A stretch of DNA of 64,000 nucleotides from Paenibacillus sp. GP183 (lineage in GTDB: Bacteria; Bacillota; Bacilli; Paenibacillales; NBRC-103111), in NCBI RefSeq assembly GCF_900104695.1, contig NZ_FNSW01000001.1, positions 4,396,001-4,460,000 on the forward strand, in the 5' to 3' direction. Of this stretch, positions 52,860 to 61,514 are shown in pieces; the stretch's first letter is position 1; the number at the start of each line of letters is the position of its first letter. Below the pieces are notes generated by a model. That model searched no databases. It saw only the letters and a program-made list of their open reading frames with translations, and was not told the origin of the DNA. The translations under genes and the position numbers were made by a program.

Positions 52860-54341
52860 TTAAGGAATGGATAGGGATGCACGATACAGATTTTGATCCC
52901 AGCTTACTTGACCTCCCAGGGATTCAATGACAGCCCGTAACGGCAAGTAAATGTGTCCATCAATAATTATCGGAGCCTCCACTAGACCTTGCGATTTCCC
53001 GTTCACCTGAACCGCTTTCTCGCCGACACGCAGGAATAATTGCTGATTACCATGCTTCACTGTTAACGATTTCGCATTGCCATCCCATTTGAAATCGGCT
53101 CCAATTCGTTCTAAAATCCCTCGAAGCGGCACCATGGTGGTTTCCGTCTGCAGGTAGCCTCGAAACTCATTCACAAATTGTCCGTTCACCGCAATTTGAA
53201 TTTGGGCTTGGGGCATGCGTTCTACGATAAACGCATTGCTGAGCAAGCGGCCAGGTGAAGTCAGCTCGACTCCATTAGAGTAAAGCGCTGAACTCGAACC
53301 TCCGTCCAGATTCATGGCATCAGTAAAGCCTAATTGCTTTAGCACCCCCGCCATATTGGAAATCGTGGCAGAACTCATAGTTCCCATCACCAAGCGACCC
53401 AATCCGTCTGTGCCGATAAAGCTGCGCCCGTTGGCATTTGTGGTGATTTTCGGATCCGTGAACCCGTCTCTTTGGGTATTGATGTCGATGATTCCATTTT
53501 TCAGAAGCAGTGGACCGGCACCGACAGCTGCATCAATTTGCGGAAGTCCCATCATCAATCCCGTATCTGAATTCAAGCTTGATGAGGAGACGGCAATGGG
53601 ATCGCCAACATGAAGATGGGGGAGCAAATTCTTTGTATTATTGGAGCTGTTGCCCACCATAACGACTTGGCCGTCTATCGGAATCGCAGCTGAGTTTTGC
53701 GTAATGGTTTTAATCTTGCTTTCTTCTATGACAATCTTGGTTGTCCCGGGGAAATCAATAGAGCTGCCAAAATCCTCGGTATACCAGACAACCTGGTCGA
53801 TTTGGGAGCTTCCATAGTATTTATTCACACCCCAAGGCTCAAACGTATAGGAGCTTCCACCATGCTTCACACTGACTTTCATGCCGGTTTTGATTCTTTG
53901 GACAATCCCTGTTTTGTCAGGAAGTACAGTAAAAGCCTGATTTTCACCCGAATGCATGACTTGTCCGGATTTAATCATAAGCCCGTTCGGAAATCGCTGG
54001 GAATCATCTGCTTCATAGGCATCGAAGAACGCCCCGTTAATTCCTGCTGCAGCATGGTTTCTTTGCATCATCGAGCTGAAGGATTCCACGTGTCCGATTC
54101 CAGTAACAGCTGTTACAGGCTTTACACGAAGTGTGGGATCTTTCAGATCGACAGTCACCCATGTGACTGCGTACGATTTCCCATTATATGAAACGGACTT
54201 GCTTTGATCAAAAACGGAAGATTCAGCTCTGACATTCTCCCCAAAGCTAAATGAGATTCCAATGATGCTGAAAATAAGAGCTATTTTTCCAGCTTTATTA
54301 AGGGTACCGTGCACAAGGGTGGCACTGATTTTAGATAACAA
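52860..54341 (-). CDS. Secreted phosphodiester glycosidase with stalk domain
   Basis: About 493 aa. An N-terminal hydrophobic signal (about 18-36) precedes a NAGPA-type phosphodiester glycosidase domain (about 55-365: GINGAFFDAYEADD, FPNGLMIKSGQ, GRSFIGTDG, AMNLDGGSSSALY). A C-terminal copper-amine-oxidase-like stalk (about 385-490) matches that of the neighbouring hydrolase. It probably acts on wall polymers outside the cell. TTG 54341 follows AAAGGAAG; the ATG at 54380 has no site but is possible. Divergent from kimA. Confidence 0.88.
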   Translation of the reverse strand: MLSKISATLVHGTLNKAGKIALIFSIIGISFSFGENVRAESSVFDQSKSVSYNGKSYAVTWVTVDLKDPTLRVKPVTAVTGIGHVESFSSMMQRNHAAAGINGAFFDAYEADDSQRFPNGLMIKSGQVMHSGENQAFTVLPDKTGIVQRIKTGMKVSVKHGGSSYTFEPWGVNKYYGSSQIDQVVWYTEDFGSSIDFPGTTKIVIEESKIKTITQNSAAIPIDGQVVMVGNSSNNTKNLLPHLHVGDPIAVSSSSLNSDTGLMMGLPQIDAAVGAGPLLLKNGIIDINTQRDGFTDPKITTNANGRSFIGTDGLGRLVMGTMSSATISNMAGVLKQLGFTDAMNLDGGSSSALYSNGVELTSPGRLLSNAFIVERMPQAQIQIAVNGQFVNEFRGYLQTETTMVPLRGILERIGADFKWDGNAKSLTVKHGNQQLFLRVGEKAVQVNGKSQGLVEAPIIIDGHIYLPLRAVIESLGGQVSWDQNLYRASLSIP

Positions 54342-54628
54342 GGCAATTGAGCTTCCTTTCTCGTAGAGATTTTTCACCATTCAGAGGAAAACGCCAAATA
54401 ATAAAGATACGAGTAGCTTGACACATGTTCAATCAAATATTTGACGCTAATAAGACCTATTAAGTTGCTTTTTATGCCTAATTATTCCTTTACAGTGATA
54501 TTTGAAAAGGGTATGATTCGGAAGTTCCTACTTTCCTGCGGCTTTTTTGCTTTGAAATTGTTCAAATGGGACAAATATAGGTAGAGATAAAATTTTTGGC
54601 TTTAAGGGAGAGAAAGAGGGGAGCATTC

Positions 54629-56446
54629 ATGCCTAACAGATTTAAACGATTATTAATCGGCCGCCCCATGAAAAGCGGAGAAATAGAGGATGAAAAGCTT
54701 AGTAAATTAAAAGCGCTTGCTGTGCTTTCATCGGATGCGCTTTCATCTGTGGCTTATGGTACGGAACAAATTTTGCTTGTATTGATGGCAGTGGGTTTTG
54801 CAGCCGTGTGGTATTCCATTCCGATATCCTTGGCAGTACTTGGACTTTTATTAATTCTTGTTCTATCATACCGTCAGACCATTTTTGCTTACCCTTCGGG
54901 TGGAGGCGCCTACATTGTTGCAAAAGATAATCTGGGTGTTTCGACAGGTCTGCTCGCCGGAGGTTCTCTGCTTGTAGACTACATCCTTACGGTTGCAGTT
55001 AGTTCTTCTGCAGGTACAGATGCCATTACATCAGCTTTTCCATCGTTGCATGATCATCGAGTTTTAATTGCTTTGACGATGATTTTATTTCTTACAATTA
55101 TGAATTTACGCGGGATTGGTGAGTCTGCTTCTGTATTGGCTGTACCGGTATACTTGTTTGTGGTGGCCATATTCATTTTGATCGGTTCAGGGATTGTCAA
55201 GTATATGATCGGCGGCGTGAATGCTGAAGTACACGAACTGGGAACAGTCGTTTCCAATATCAGTTTGTTTCTCTTGCTAAAAGCTTTCAGCTCGGGCTGT
55301 TCTGCATTGACCGGGGTTGAGGCGGTATCGAACGCCATTCCAAATTTCAAGCAGCCGGCAGAACGCAATGCGGCCAAAACTCTGATGATGATGGGTATCA
55401 TTCTCGGTGTCATGTTTATTGGCATCAGCTTGCTTGCCTATTGGTATGGTATAAAGCCGGATCTGAAACAAACGGTTGTATCCCAAATTGCAGAAACTAC
55501 CTTTGGTCGCGGGATGATCTACTATATCATTCAGGGAGTCACTGCACTGATTTTGTTTTTAGCAGCCAACACCGCTTATTCTGCCTTTCCTCTGCTGGCA
55601 TTTATGCTCGCCAAAGACAAGTACATGCCGCATATGTTTATGGTGCGAGGCGATCGTTTAGGCTTCTCTAACGGCATTATTTTCTTGGGTGTATTCTCAG
55701 CGTTACTCGTAATTGCTTTTCATGGAAAAACAGAAAATTTAATCCCTCTTTATGCGGTTGGGGTGTTCATTCCATTCACTTTATCACAATTAGGCATGAT
55801 GGTTCGTTGGCTCAATCTTAGGCCAAAGGGTTGGTGGCTGCCCTTTACTGTAAATACAATCGGGATGCTCACGACACTGGCCATCACGCTGATTTTCATT
55901 TTTACCAAGTTCAGTCAAGTATGGATGGTATTCATATTTTTGCCGATCGTTATTTTCATTTTCTACAAAATTCGTCGGCACTATCTGAACGTAGCTGATG
56001 ATCTGCGAATCAGTTTAATGGAAGATAATCCCGTGATTAAGGGGAGCACAATCGTCGTTCCGGTTGCCGGTATCACCCGAGTAGTGATGAATTCTCTGAG
56101 CTATGCCAAGTCTCTGACGGAAAATGTTATTGCCGTTTATGTCGCTTTTGACGATGAGGAAATCGACCGGATGGAGGCCAAATGGGAGGAATGGAATCCG
56201 GGGGTGCGATTAATCGTACTGCGCTCCAGCTACAGAAGTATCATACGACCCTTGATCAAGTTTATTGAAACGGTAGAATGGAAGAATTCAGAAACGGACC
56301 ATATTACTGTACTCATCCCGCAATTCATTACCAAGCATTGGTGGCACTATATTCTTCACAATCAATCCAGTTTAATGCTCAGAGCTTATTTGTTCACGCA
56401 AAAGGATGTAGTCATCGCTACAGTTCCCTACCACTTCCATCGCTAA
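54629..56446 (+). CDS. kimA: KimA-type potassium importer
   Basis: 605 aa. APC-fold membrane part of about 12 helices (about 25-450) and a cytoplasmic USP-like C-terminal domain (about 470-605). Signature stretches shared with Bacillus KimA (YdaO) include LSSDALSSVAYGTEQIL, YPSGGGAYIVAKDNLG, SSGCSALTGVEAVSNAIPNF and NQSSLMLRAYLF. It imports potassium and is inhibited by c-di-AMP in Bacillus subtilis. Start at ATG 54629 after GAGGGGAG. No ydaO riboswitch directly precedes it here; one lies near the hydrolase gene 3 kb upstream. Confidence 0.92.
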   Translation: MPNRFKRLLIGRPMKSGEIEDEKLSKLKALAVLSSDALSSVAYGTEQILLVLMAVGFAAVWYSIPISLAVLGLLLILVLSYRQTIFAYPSGGGAYIVAKDNLGVSTGLLAGGSLLVDYILTVAVSSSAGTDAITSAFPSLHDHRVLIALTMILFLTIMNLRGIGESASVLAVPVYLFVVAIFILIGSGIVKYMIGGVNAEVHELGTVVSNISLFLLLKAFSSGCSALTGVEAVSNAIPNFKQPAERNAAKTLMMMGIILGVMFIGISLLAYWYGIKPDLKQTVVSQIAETTFGRGMIYYIIQGVTALILFLAANTAYSAFPLLAFMLAKDKYMPHMFMVRGDRLGFSNGIIFLGVFSALLVIAFHGKTENLIPLYAVGVFIPFTLSQLGMMVRWLNLRPKGWWLPFTVNTIGMLTTLAITLIFIFTKFSQVWMVFIFLPIVIFIFYKIRRHYLNVADDLRISLMEDNPVIKGSTIVVPVAGITRVVMNSLSYAKSLTENVIAVYVAFDDEEIDRMEAKWEEWNPGVRLIVLRSSYRSIIRPLIKFIETVEWKNSETDHITVLIPQFITKHWWHYILHNQSSLMLRAYLFTQKDVVIATVPYHFHR

Positions 56447-56460
56447 TAGGACAAATGATT

Positions 56461-56519
56461 AACCCCGCTGTACAGTCGAAGCGCTTTTGTACCTTCGACC
56501 ATCGTCAGCGGGGTTTTTT
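56461..56519 (+). terminator. Terminator of kimA
   Basis: AACCCCGCTG pairs with CAGCGGGGTT (56506-56515), inner GTCGAA with TTCGAC, then T6. Confidence 0.8.
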
Positions 56520-56574
56520 CAGCTATAGACATGACCTCCCTCCTTATGAAAAAATAGGAGAAAGTCTGAATGTA

Positions 56575-57144
56575 ATGGACAAAGATGATTTTCAGGGTAG
56601 GGTGATGAAATTGGAGGAAGAATTAAGCGAACCGAAAGAACGCTATTGGAAAAAAATAAAAGGGGACCGGCTTTCCAGTTTTCTCCAATCCATTGCCGAT
56701 GAAAAGAGGTTGACACCTTTATCTGTTGTTTTTGTTTGTATTGGAACAGACCGTTCTTCGGGGGATTCATTGGGTCCGTTAGTAGGGACAGTGCTTCAGG
56801 AAGCGGGATACCCTCATGTCATCGGCACGCTGGAATCACCTTGTGATGCAAGCAATTTATGCAAGAGACTGCTGGAGATTCCTGCGCAGTGCACGGTTAT
56901 CGCAATTGATGCCTGCCTGGGTCAGCCCATGTCTGTGGGCTTGTTTCAGGTATCCAATCAGCCGCTGTTTCCGGGCAAGTCAGTGGGCAAAGTGCTTCCA
57001 ATCGTCGGCGACTACACGATCGCCGCTATCGTAAATGCGGATGGTCCCAAGCGTTATTCGATTCTTCAAACGACTTCTTTAAATAAGGTTTTGAAGATGT
57101 CCAAAGAAATTACGGATGCTGTTCGAGAGGTTTTCCGACTATAA
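56575..57144 (+). CDS. yyaC: YyaC family sporulation protein
   Basis: 189 aa. The DUF1256/YyaC fold is recognised from VVFVCIGTDRSSGDSLGPLVGT, VIGTLESPCDASNL, VIAIDACLGQ and GDYTIAAIVNADGPKRYSILQTTSL. It is related to the germination protease GPR fold and expressed during sporulation; the exact role is unclear. The start is uncertain: ATG 56575 (listed) is 14 nt after ATAGGAG, and a GTG/ATG pair lies at 56602/56605. Confidence 0.88.
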   Translation: MDKDDFQGRVMKLEEELSEPKERYWKKIKGDRLSSFLQSIADEKRLTPLSVVFVCIGTDRSSGDSLGPLVGTVLQEAGYPHVIGTLESPCDASNLCKRLLEIPAQCTVIAIDACLGQPMSVGLFQVSNQPLFPGKSVGKVLPIVGDYTIAAIVNADGPKRYSILQTTSLNKVLKMSKEITDAVREVFRL

Positions 57145-57174
57145 GTCAGTTTTTTCAGCAGGGAGTGAGACAAA

Positions 57175-59016
57175 ATGAGATTTGGGGGAGCCTTGGAAAG
57201 CTACACGGCAAATGGGGGTAAACCGCCAAAAGCTAAGCTGAAGGATGTATCTCTGAAAAGAATAGTATGGCTGTTCCGTGACTATTGGGGACAGCTCGCA
57301 GTCATTATCCTGCTTGCTTTGTCAGCAGCCGTAATCGGACTTATTCCTCCGCTCGTCATGCGGGAAATTATAGATAAAGCGATACCGAAGGGAAATGCAC
57401 GACAGCTTGTTGAAATGGTGCTTCTGCTGACTTTGCTGCCAGTGGCAAGCGGAGTGCTTGGTGTTTGGCAAAACCACCTCAATACCAAGGTGGCCCAAGG
57501 GGTCATGAGAGACCTGGGACAAACCCTGTTTCACAATCTTCAGCGCCAATCGATGGCTTTCTTTACAGCCTCGAGATCGGGTGAAGTCGTTCAACGGCTG
57601 ACAGGGGACGTACAGGCTGTGCAAAATGTGATCACTTCTCTGGTCGTTTCCTCGATCACGCAAATCGTCATTGTGGCAACGACAATTAGCATTTTGTTTG
57701 CACTGGATTGGAAGCTGGCGATCATCTCGATGATCATTTTGCCGCTTTTTGTGCTGCCGGTGCGCCGTGTTTCGAGTGTCAGAAAGCGTCTTCGCATCGA
57801 AACGCAAAAGGTTCGGTCGGACATTTCTTCGCACCTCAGCGAAACCTTTGGTGTCTCGGGAGCGCTGCTGACGCGAATCTTCGGCAAGGAGCAGCAGCAG
57901 GAGCAAGCCTTCACCCAGATGAACCAAAAGGTAATGTACCTGGAGCTGCGCCTCAACTGGGTAGGCCGTTGGTTTGGCATGGCGGTCAGCCTGCTGGGTC
58001 CTATTGGTACAGCTGTCATTTATTTATACGGCGGCTTCTCCGTAATCCAGGGCAACATGACCATCGGAGAAATCGTGGCGTTCACGTTATACCTCGGACG
58101 CCTCTATATGCCCGTAGGCACACTGCTGAATCTGCAAGTGGAGCTCGGCACGGCGCTGGGTGTATTCCAGCGCATTTTCGAATATGCGGACATGCAGGCC
58201 GATGTCCGCGAAGCCCCGAACGCGCCGCCGATGCCGGCGATTCGCGGTCATGTGGCTTATAAGCGAGTGTCCTTCGCTTATAAGCCAGAGCAGTACGCGC
58301 TGCGGGACGTGTCCTTCGAAGCGCGGCCGGGCGAGATGGTCGCGCTCGTGGGACCGAGCGGCGCCGGCAAATCGACGCTGATCGGCATGATAGCGCGCCT
58401 CTACGACGCGACTGAGGGCAGCGTCGAGATCGACGGCGTGAACGTCCGTGACGTTCAGCTGCAGTCGCTGCGCGATCAGATCGCGTACGTGACGCAGGAA
58501 TCGTTCCTGTTCCATGCGACGATTCGCGAGAACTTGCTCTTTGCGAAGGAGCACGCTTCGCAGGAGGAGATGGAGGCTGCTTGCCGCCAAGCCTACATCC
58601 ATGATTTTATCGCGTCGCTGCCCGAAGGCTACGACACGAGGGTTGGCGAGCGCGGGCACCGGCTCTCGGGCGGCGAACGGCAGCGGCTTGCGATTGCCCG
58701 CGCGATCCTCAAGCGCCCGCGCATCCTCATCCTCGATGAGGCGACCTCGCACCTGGACTCGGAATCCGAGTCCTATGTGCAGGCCGCGCTAGATGAGCTG
58801 ATGCAGGGGCGCACGACGCTCGTGATCGCGCATCGCCTGTCCACAGTGCTTGCCGCCGATCACATTCTGGTGATCGAAGCGGGAAGCGTCGTGGAGCGAG
58901 GCACGCACAGCGAGCTGCTCGCGCAGGACGGGCTCTATGCCCGGCTGTACCGCACGCAGTTCGCCAAGGGCGAACAAGGCGATCAAGGCGATCAAGGTGG
59001 TCACCCCTCGGTTTAG
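57175..59016 (+). CDS. ABC exporter, half-transporter with fused ATPase
   Basis: 613 aa. Six membrane helices (about 30-320) precede the ATPase domain (about 360-600): Walker A GPSGAGKST, LSGGERQRLAIARAI, Walker B ILILDEATSHLDSE, H-switch AHRLSTV. Such BmrA/MsbA-like homodimers export lipids or drugs. The tail has three GEQ/GDQGDQG repeats. Codon GC rises from about residue 340: the ATPase half uses many GCG/CGC codons, unlike the first half. The start GTGAGACAAA-ATG after GGGAG is good. Confidence 0.92.
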   Translation: MRFGGALESYTANGGKPPKAKLKDVSLKRIVWLFRDYWGQLAVIILLALSAAVIGLIPPLVMREIIDKAIPKGNARQLVEMVLLLTLLPVASGVLGVWQNHLNTKVAQGVMRDLGQTLFHNLQRQSMAFFTASRSGEVVQRLTGDVQAVQNVITSLVVSSITQIVIVATTISILFALDWKLAIISMIILPLFVLPVRRVSSVRKRLRIETQKVRSDISSHLSETFGVSGALLTRIFGKEQQQEQAFTQMNQKVMYLELRLNWVGRWFGMAVSLLGPIGTAVIYLYGGFSVIQGNMTIGEIVAFTLYLGRLYMPVGTLLNLQVELGTALGVFQRIFEYADMQADVREAPNAPPMPAIRGHVAYKRVSFAYKPEQYALRDVSFEARPGEMVALVGPSGAGKSTLIGMIARLYDATEGSVEIDGVNVRDVQLQSLRDQIAYVTQESFLFHATIRENLLFAKEHASQEEMEAACRQAYIHDFIASLPEGYDTRVGERGHRLSGGERQRLAIARAILKRPRILILDEATSHLDSESESYVQAALDELMQGRTTLVIAHRLSTVLAADHILVIEAGSVVERGTHSELLAQDGLYARLYRTQFAKGEQGDQGDQGGHPSV

Positions 59017-59067
59017 GGGTGACCGCCTTTTGGGCTTTACAGCCGCGCCATTGCGCGCCGTCATGCT

Positions 59068-59220
59068 GCGCCAAGCAGCTTCACCGCCTCAGCGCGCCAA
59101 CAGGAATGCGCCAAAGCAGCCTCACCGCTGGCAGTGGCAACACCATGAGTGCGCATGCAGCTTCACCGCTGCTACGCGCCACCAGGAAGCGCCAAAGCAG
59201 CCTCACCGCCGCCTGTGAGC
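59068..59220 (+). repeat. Four imperfect ~40-bp tandem repeats
   Basis: Units beginning GCGCCAAGCAG, GCGCCAAAGCAG, GCGCATGCAG and GCGCCAAAGCAG start at 59068, 59108, 59151 and 59189 (spacings 40, 43, 38), each with CTTCACCGC or CCTCACCGC. They are GC-rich and lie in the 478-bp gap after the ABC exporter gene, with no accepted gene. Confidence 0.75.
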
Positions 59221-59294
59221 TTTTTCCAGCGGTTTATGAACTTTGTTGTGGCATTTCGCAATTTTCCACTATCAGCTTAGTACCAATAACATCC

Positions 59295-59428
59295 AAATGC
59301 AAAAAGTACATCTCAAAAATCCTAATTTGCTAAAAATCAGAAAATGAGATGCAAAAACTACATCTATTTCCTCAGAAACTAGTGAAACGGATGAGATTTA
59401 ACTTCTTGAGATGTAAGTTCTGCATCTC
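59295..59428. repeat. Three GAGATG/CATCTC dyad elements
   Basis: AAATGCAAAAAGTACATCTC (59295-59314), GAGATGCAAAAACTACATCT (59346-59365) and, inverted, GAGATGTAAGTTCTGCATCTC in parts (59408-59413 with 59423-59428) are copies of one ~21-bp palindromic unit. The AT-rich gap of 59221-59494 holds no gene. Confidence 0.65.
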
Positions 59429-59494
59429 ATTATCCCAAAAGCAGGCAAGTCGATGATTTATGTTGTATAAAATACATCTGGTCAGCAGATTGCA

Positions 59495-60190
59495 TCAGTC
59501 GATATAGTCCCATACCCTGCGATCAAGCTCGTAATGGAGCACCCGCCCACCTTTTCCTCGCACAATAGGATGAAGCCAACCCTTATTCAAGAGCGACTGT
59601 ACGATACGCAACGCTGTCCGATGCTTCACCTCGAAATGGTCAGCAACATCCTTAGGACGTATGGGCTGAGCCAGTTGGATGCCAAGTCGAATTACTTCTT
59701 TTTCCTCAATGGTCGCTTTACCGATCGGTGATTGTCCGGTTTGATATCTGCTAAGGAGCATACGCAGTAAGTTCATGCAAAGCTCAGGACGATTGGCAAC
59801 ATCATCATACGCAAAGGAAACCACTCTAAACCCTAATGTCTGCAAAAACAACTCCCTGTTTAATTCTTCACAGTAGCGTTTTCGATCCATGTCTTGCACA
59901 TGGGAACCATAGCCTTTGATTTCCCAGATGAACTTTATGTTTGGTGGTAAGAAGGCAAAGTCAGCAAAGTAAGAACGCCCTCTCCAGTCCATAGCTTCAT
60001 ATTCGGGGTGCAGATGATCAAACTGGCCATGCACAGGGAACCATACATTTTGCAAAAATAATAGTTCTGCATGTTGATGTCCTCGCTCCAAACGACCTTT
60101 ACGTTCTCCTGAGCGCGCCTTTAAATGGGATTCGATAAATGCAGTATGTACAGCTTGAAAATTTGCGATTTTTAAACAACCCCTCTGCAT
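59495..60190 (-). CDS. DUF559-like endonuclease fold with winged helix
   Basis: 231 aa. A PD-(D/E)xK-type nuclease core shows ADFAF and WEIKGYG, then ELNRELFLQTLGFRVVSFAYDDV, as in DUF559 and Vsr-like proteins. A winged helix (about 180-225: DVADHFEVKHRTALRIVQSLL) completes it. The frame runs to 60262, but those 24 residues are encoded by the intergenic repeat at 60194; the ATG at 60190 begins a normal protein. Ribosome site weak. It may be an orphan DNA-repair or restriction-like nuclease. Confidence 0.75.
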   Translation of the reverse strand: MQRGCLKIANFQAVHTAFIESHLKARSGERKGRLERGHQHAELLFLQNVWFPVHGQFDHLHPEYEAMDWRGRSYFADFAFLPPNIKFIWEIKGYGSHVQDMDRKRYCEELNRELFLQTLGFRVVSFAYDDVANRPELCMNLLRMLLSRYQTGQSPIGKATIEEKEVIRLGIQLAQPIRPKDVADHFEVKHRTALRIVQSLLNKGWLHPIVRGKGGRVLHYELDRRVWDYID

Positions 60191-60193
60191 AAA

Positions 60194-60316
60194 ATGAGAT
60201 AAACCTCTATCGAGGTCATTCGAAGATGAGCGACCGCGTTTAAAGGTAGGTTTATTCGCCAATAAGAAAGTCTATTTCGGAGATCCGAAATTTTTATATT
60301 TTCTTATGTGGTAAAA
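60194..60316. repeat. Structured intergenic repeat, copy 2 (123 bp)
   Basis: Matches 52708-52826 with one C-to-T change at 60241 and a replaced right-hand stem (TTTTTATAT in place of TAGAC), so its terminal hairpin is broken. Lies just upstream of the nuclease gene. Confidence 0.85.
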
Positions 60317-60318
60317 AA

Positions 60319-60354
60319 AACGCCCCTACTCATCGATGGATGAATAGGGACGTT
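60319..60354 (-). terminator. Terminator of the CcdC-like gene
   Basis: AACG-CCCCTACTCATC pairs with GATGAATAGG-GACGTT with few mismatches; on the minus strand T-rich sequence follows. Confidence 0.6.
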
Positions 60355-60421
60355 CTTCGTCACTTGAAACCAGTATAACTGTTTACGATGAGATTGACTA
60401 GCAGGGTTGACCTAGTAAACT

Positions 60422-60961
60422 TTATTCCCCAGGCACCACGGGACCCGCACCTTCACGAGTGTCCAGCTTGCCTTCTTCTTTGAGCAAGTAGACAAAATAA
60501 AGCAGGTAAAAAGACACAATGACAAAGAAAATCCCGGCGGTAAGCGGATCTTTAGAAATTTGGGAAGGATCGGCGGGGTTCATCGCATTTGGGCTGCTGG
60601 CGCTTACTATGAACAGCAACCGGTATGCGATACGCCCGAGGAACAGCACCAGGACCGTGATCTCCACCCACAGATGGGTGCGGTAAAACCAGATATCTTC
60701 CCGCTTTTCGAAACGAGTATGGCGAATGGCGATCAATCCGAGCGCGATTCCTCCGACAAGTCCGACGGCATCAGCCACAAAAAAGATCGGATGGATAAAT
60801 CCGAGTCCCAAAATAACCAGACCCAATATACCGAACATGATGGTGCGAAACATGAGCCTATTGCGACTGAGCTTTTGAAAGCCAATGGTCTTTTTCGTGC
60901 GGCGGTAAATTATAAATCCAATCAATATCGCCACAAAAATATACTGCGTCCAATTCTGCAT
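60422..60961 (-). CDS. CcdC-like membrane protein (DUF1453)
   Basis: 179 aa with four membrane helices. The N-terminal YIFVAILIGFIIYRRTKK, the basic RNRLMFRT loop and the PIFFVADAVGLVGGIALGLIAIRHT stretch are family-like. The Bacillus homologue was named CcdC for its place beside cytochrome c biogenesis genes, but no function is established. GGAGG precedes the ATG. Single gene with its own terminator. Confidence 0.8.
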   Translation of the reverse strand: MQNWTQYIFVAILIGFIIYRRTKKTIGFQKLSRNRLMFRTIMFGILGLVILGLGFIHPIFFVADAVGLVGGIALGLIAIRHTRFEKREDIWFYRTHLWVEITVLVLFLGRIAYRLLFIVSASSPNAMNPADPSQISKDPLTAGIFFVIVSFYLLYFVYLLKEEGKLDTREGAGPVVPGE

Positions 60962-61089
60962 ACTCGAACCTCCATTGGAAACTGTTTAAAATTTTATATT
61001 CGAGTTTACAAATACAAGGCATACATTTGATAAAACCGATGTAAGCTTACAAGTAGATTAATATCTTGACATAAGGAGTTGATAGAAAA

Positions 61090-61374
61090 ATGCCTATGAT
61101 TTCTCATTACAATTACCGGAGCAGTGAAAACGAAATCTATTGCTGCCTGCGAAATAAAATTGTAGCACTGGATCGCAATCAAGTCGAGCAATTTTGCAGC
61201 GGTTGTAAAATGTATGAAGGAGAAGCTGACGGTAAAGGGGTTACCTGCAGCTGGGACGATTCGCGAAATGTGAGCAATCCTCATATTGTTCAGGATCCTC
61301 TGTTGGAATTCGCCAGCAATCAGACCCGGCAGGTAGGTTTGGTAGATTCTAGTTATTTATCGGTTTCATACTGA
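61090..61374 (+). CDS. Small Cys-containing hypothetical protein
   Basis: 94 aa, soluble. Five Cys, including CCLR, CSGCKMY and VTCSW, could form a small metal site or disulfides. No known family. TAAGGAG lies 12 nt before the ATG. Followed by a clear hairpin terminator, so it is probably a single-gene unit. Confidence 0.7.
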   Translation: MPMISHYNYRSSENEIYCCLRNKIVALDRNQVEQFCSGCKMYEGEADGKGVTCSWDDSRNVSNPHIVQDPLLEFASNQTRQVGLVDSSYLSVSY

Positions 61375-61388
61375 AAGATTCCGAGATT

Positions 61389-61419
61389 GCGCCATGCTCT
61401 TTGCATGAGCGCCTTTTTT
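61389..61419 (+). terminator. Terminator of the Cys protein gene
   Basis: GCGCCATGC and GCATGAGCGC form an imperfect stem with CTCTTT loop, then T6. Confidence 0.7.
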
Positions 61420-61514
61420 AGTTTAAAAATGAATCCAGGGAGTAAAGAAATAAACGATATAGTGTATAATAGTCAGAGATAGCTTTTCTTACCAACATTT
61501 AGGGGGATTTTTAA

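Noticed and set aside
54381-54628. c-di-AMP riboswitch upstream of kimA
   Set aside because: The conserved aptamer blocks are absent in this gap; only AT-rich sequence and a short hairpin are seen.
58937-59333. Frames 58937-59218 and 59019-59333 after the ABC exporter
   Set aside because: They read through the 40-bp repeats and the dyad region and lack a ribosome site.
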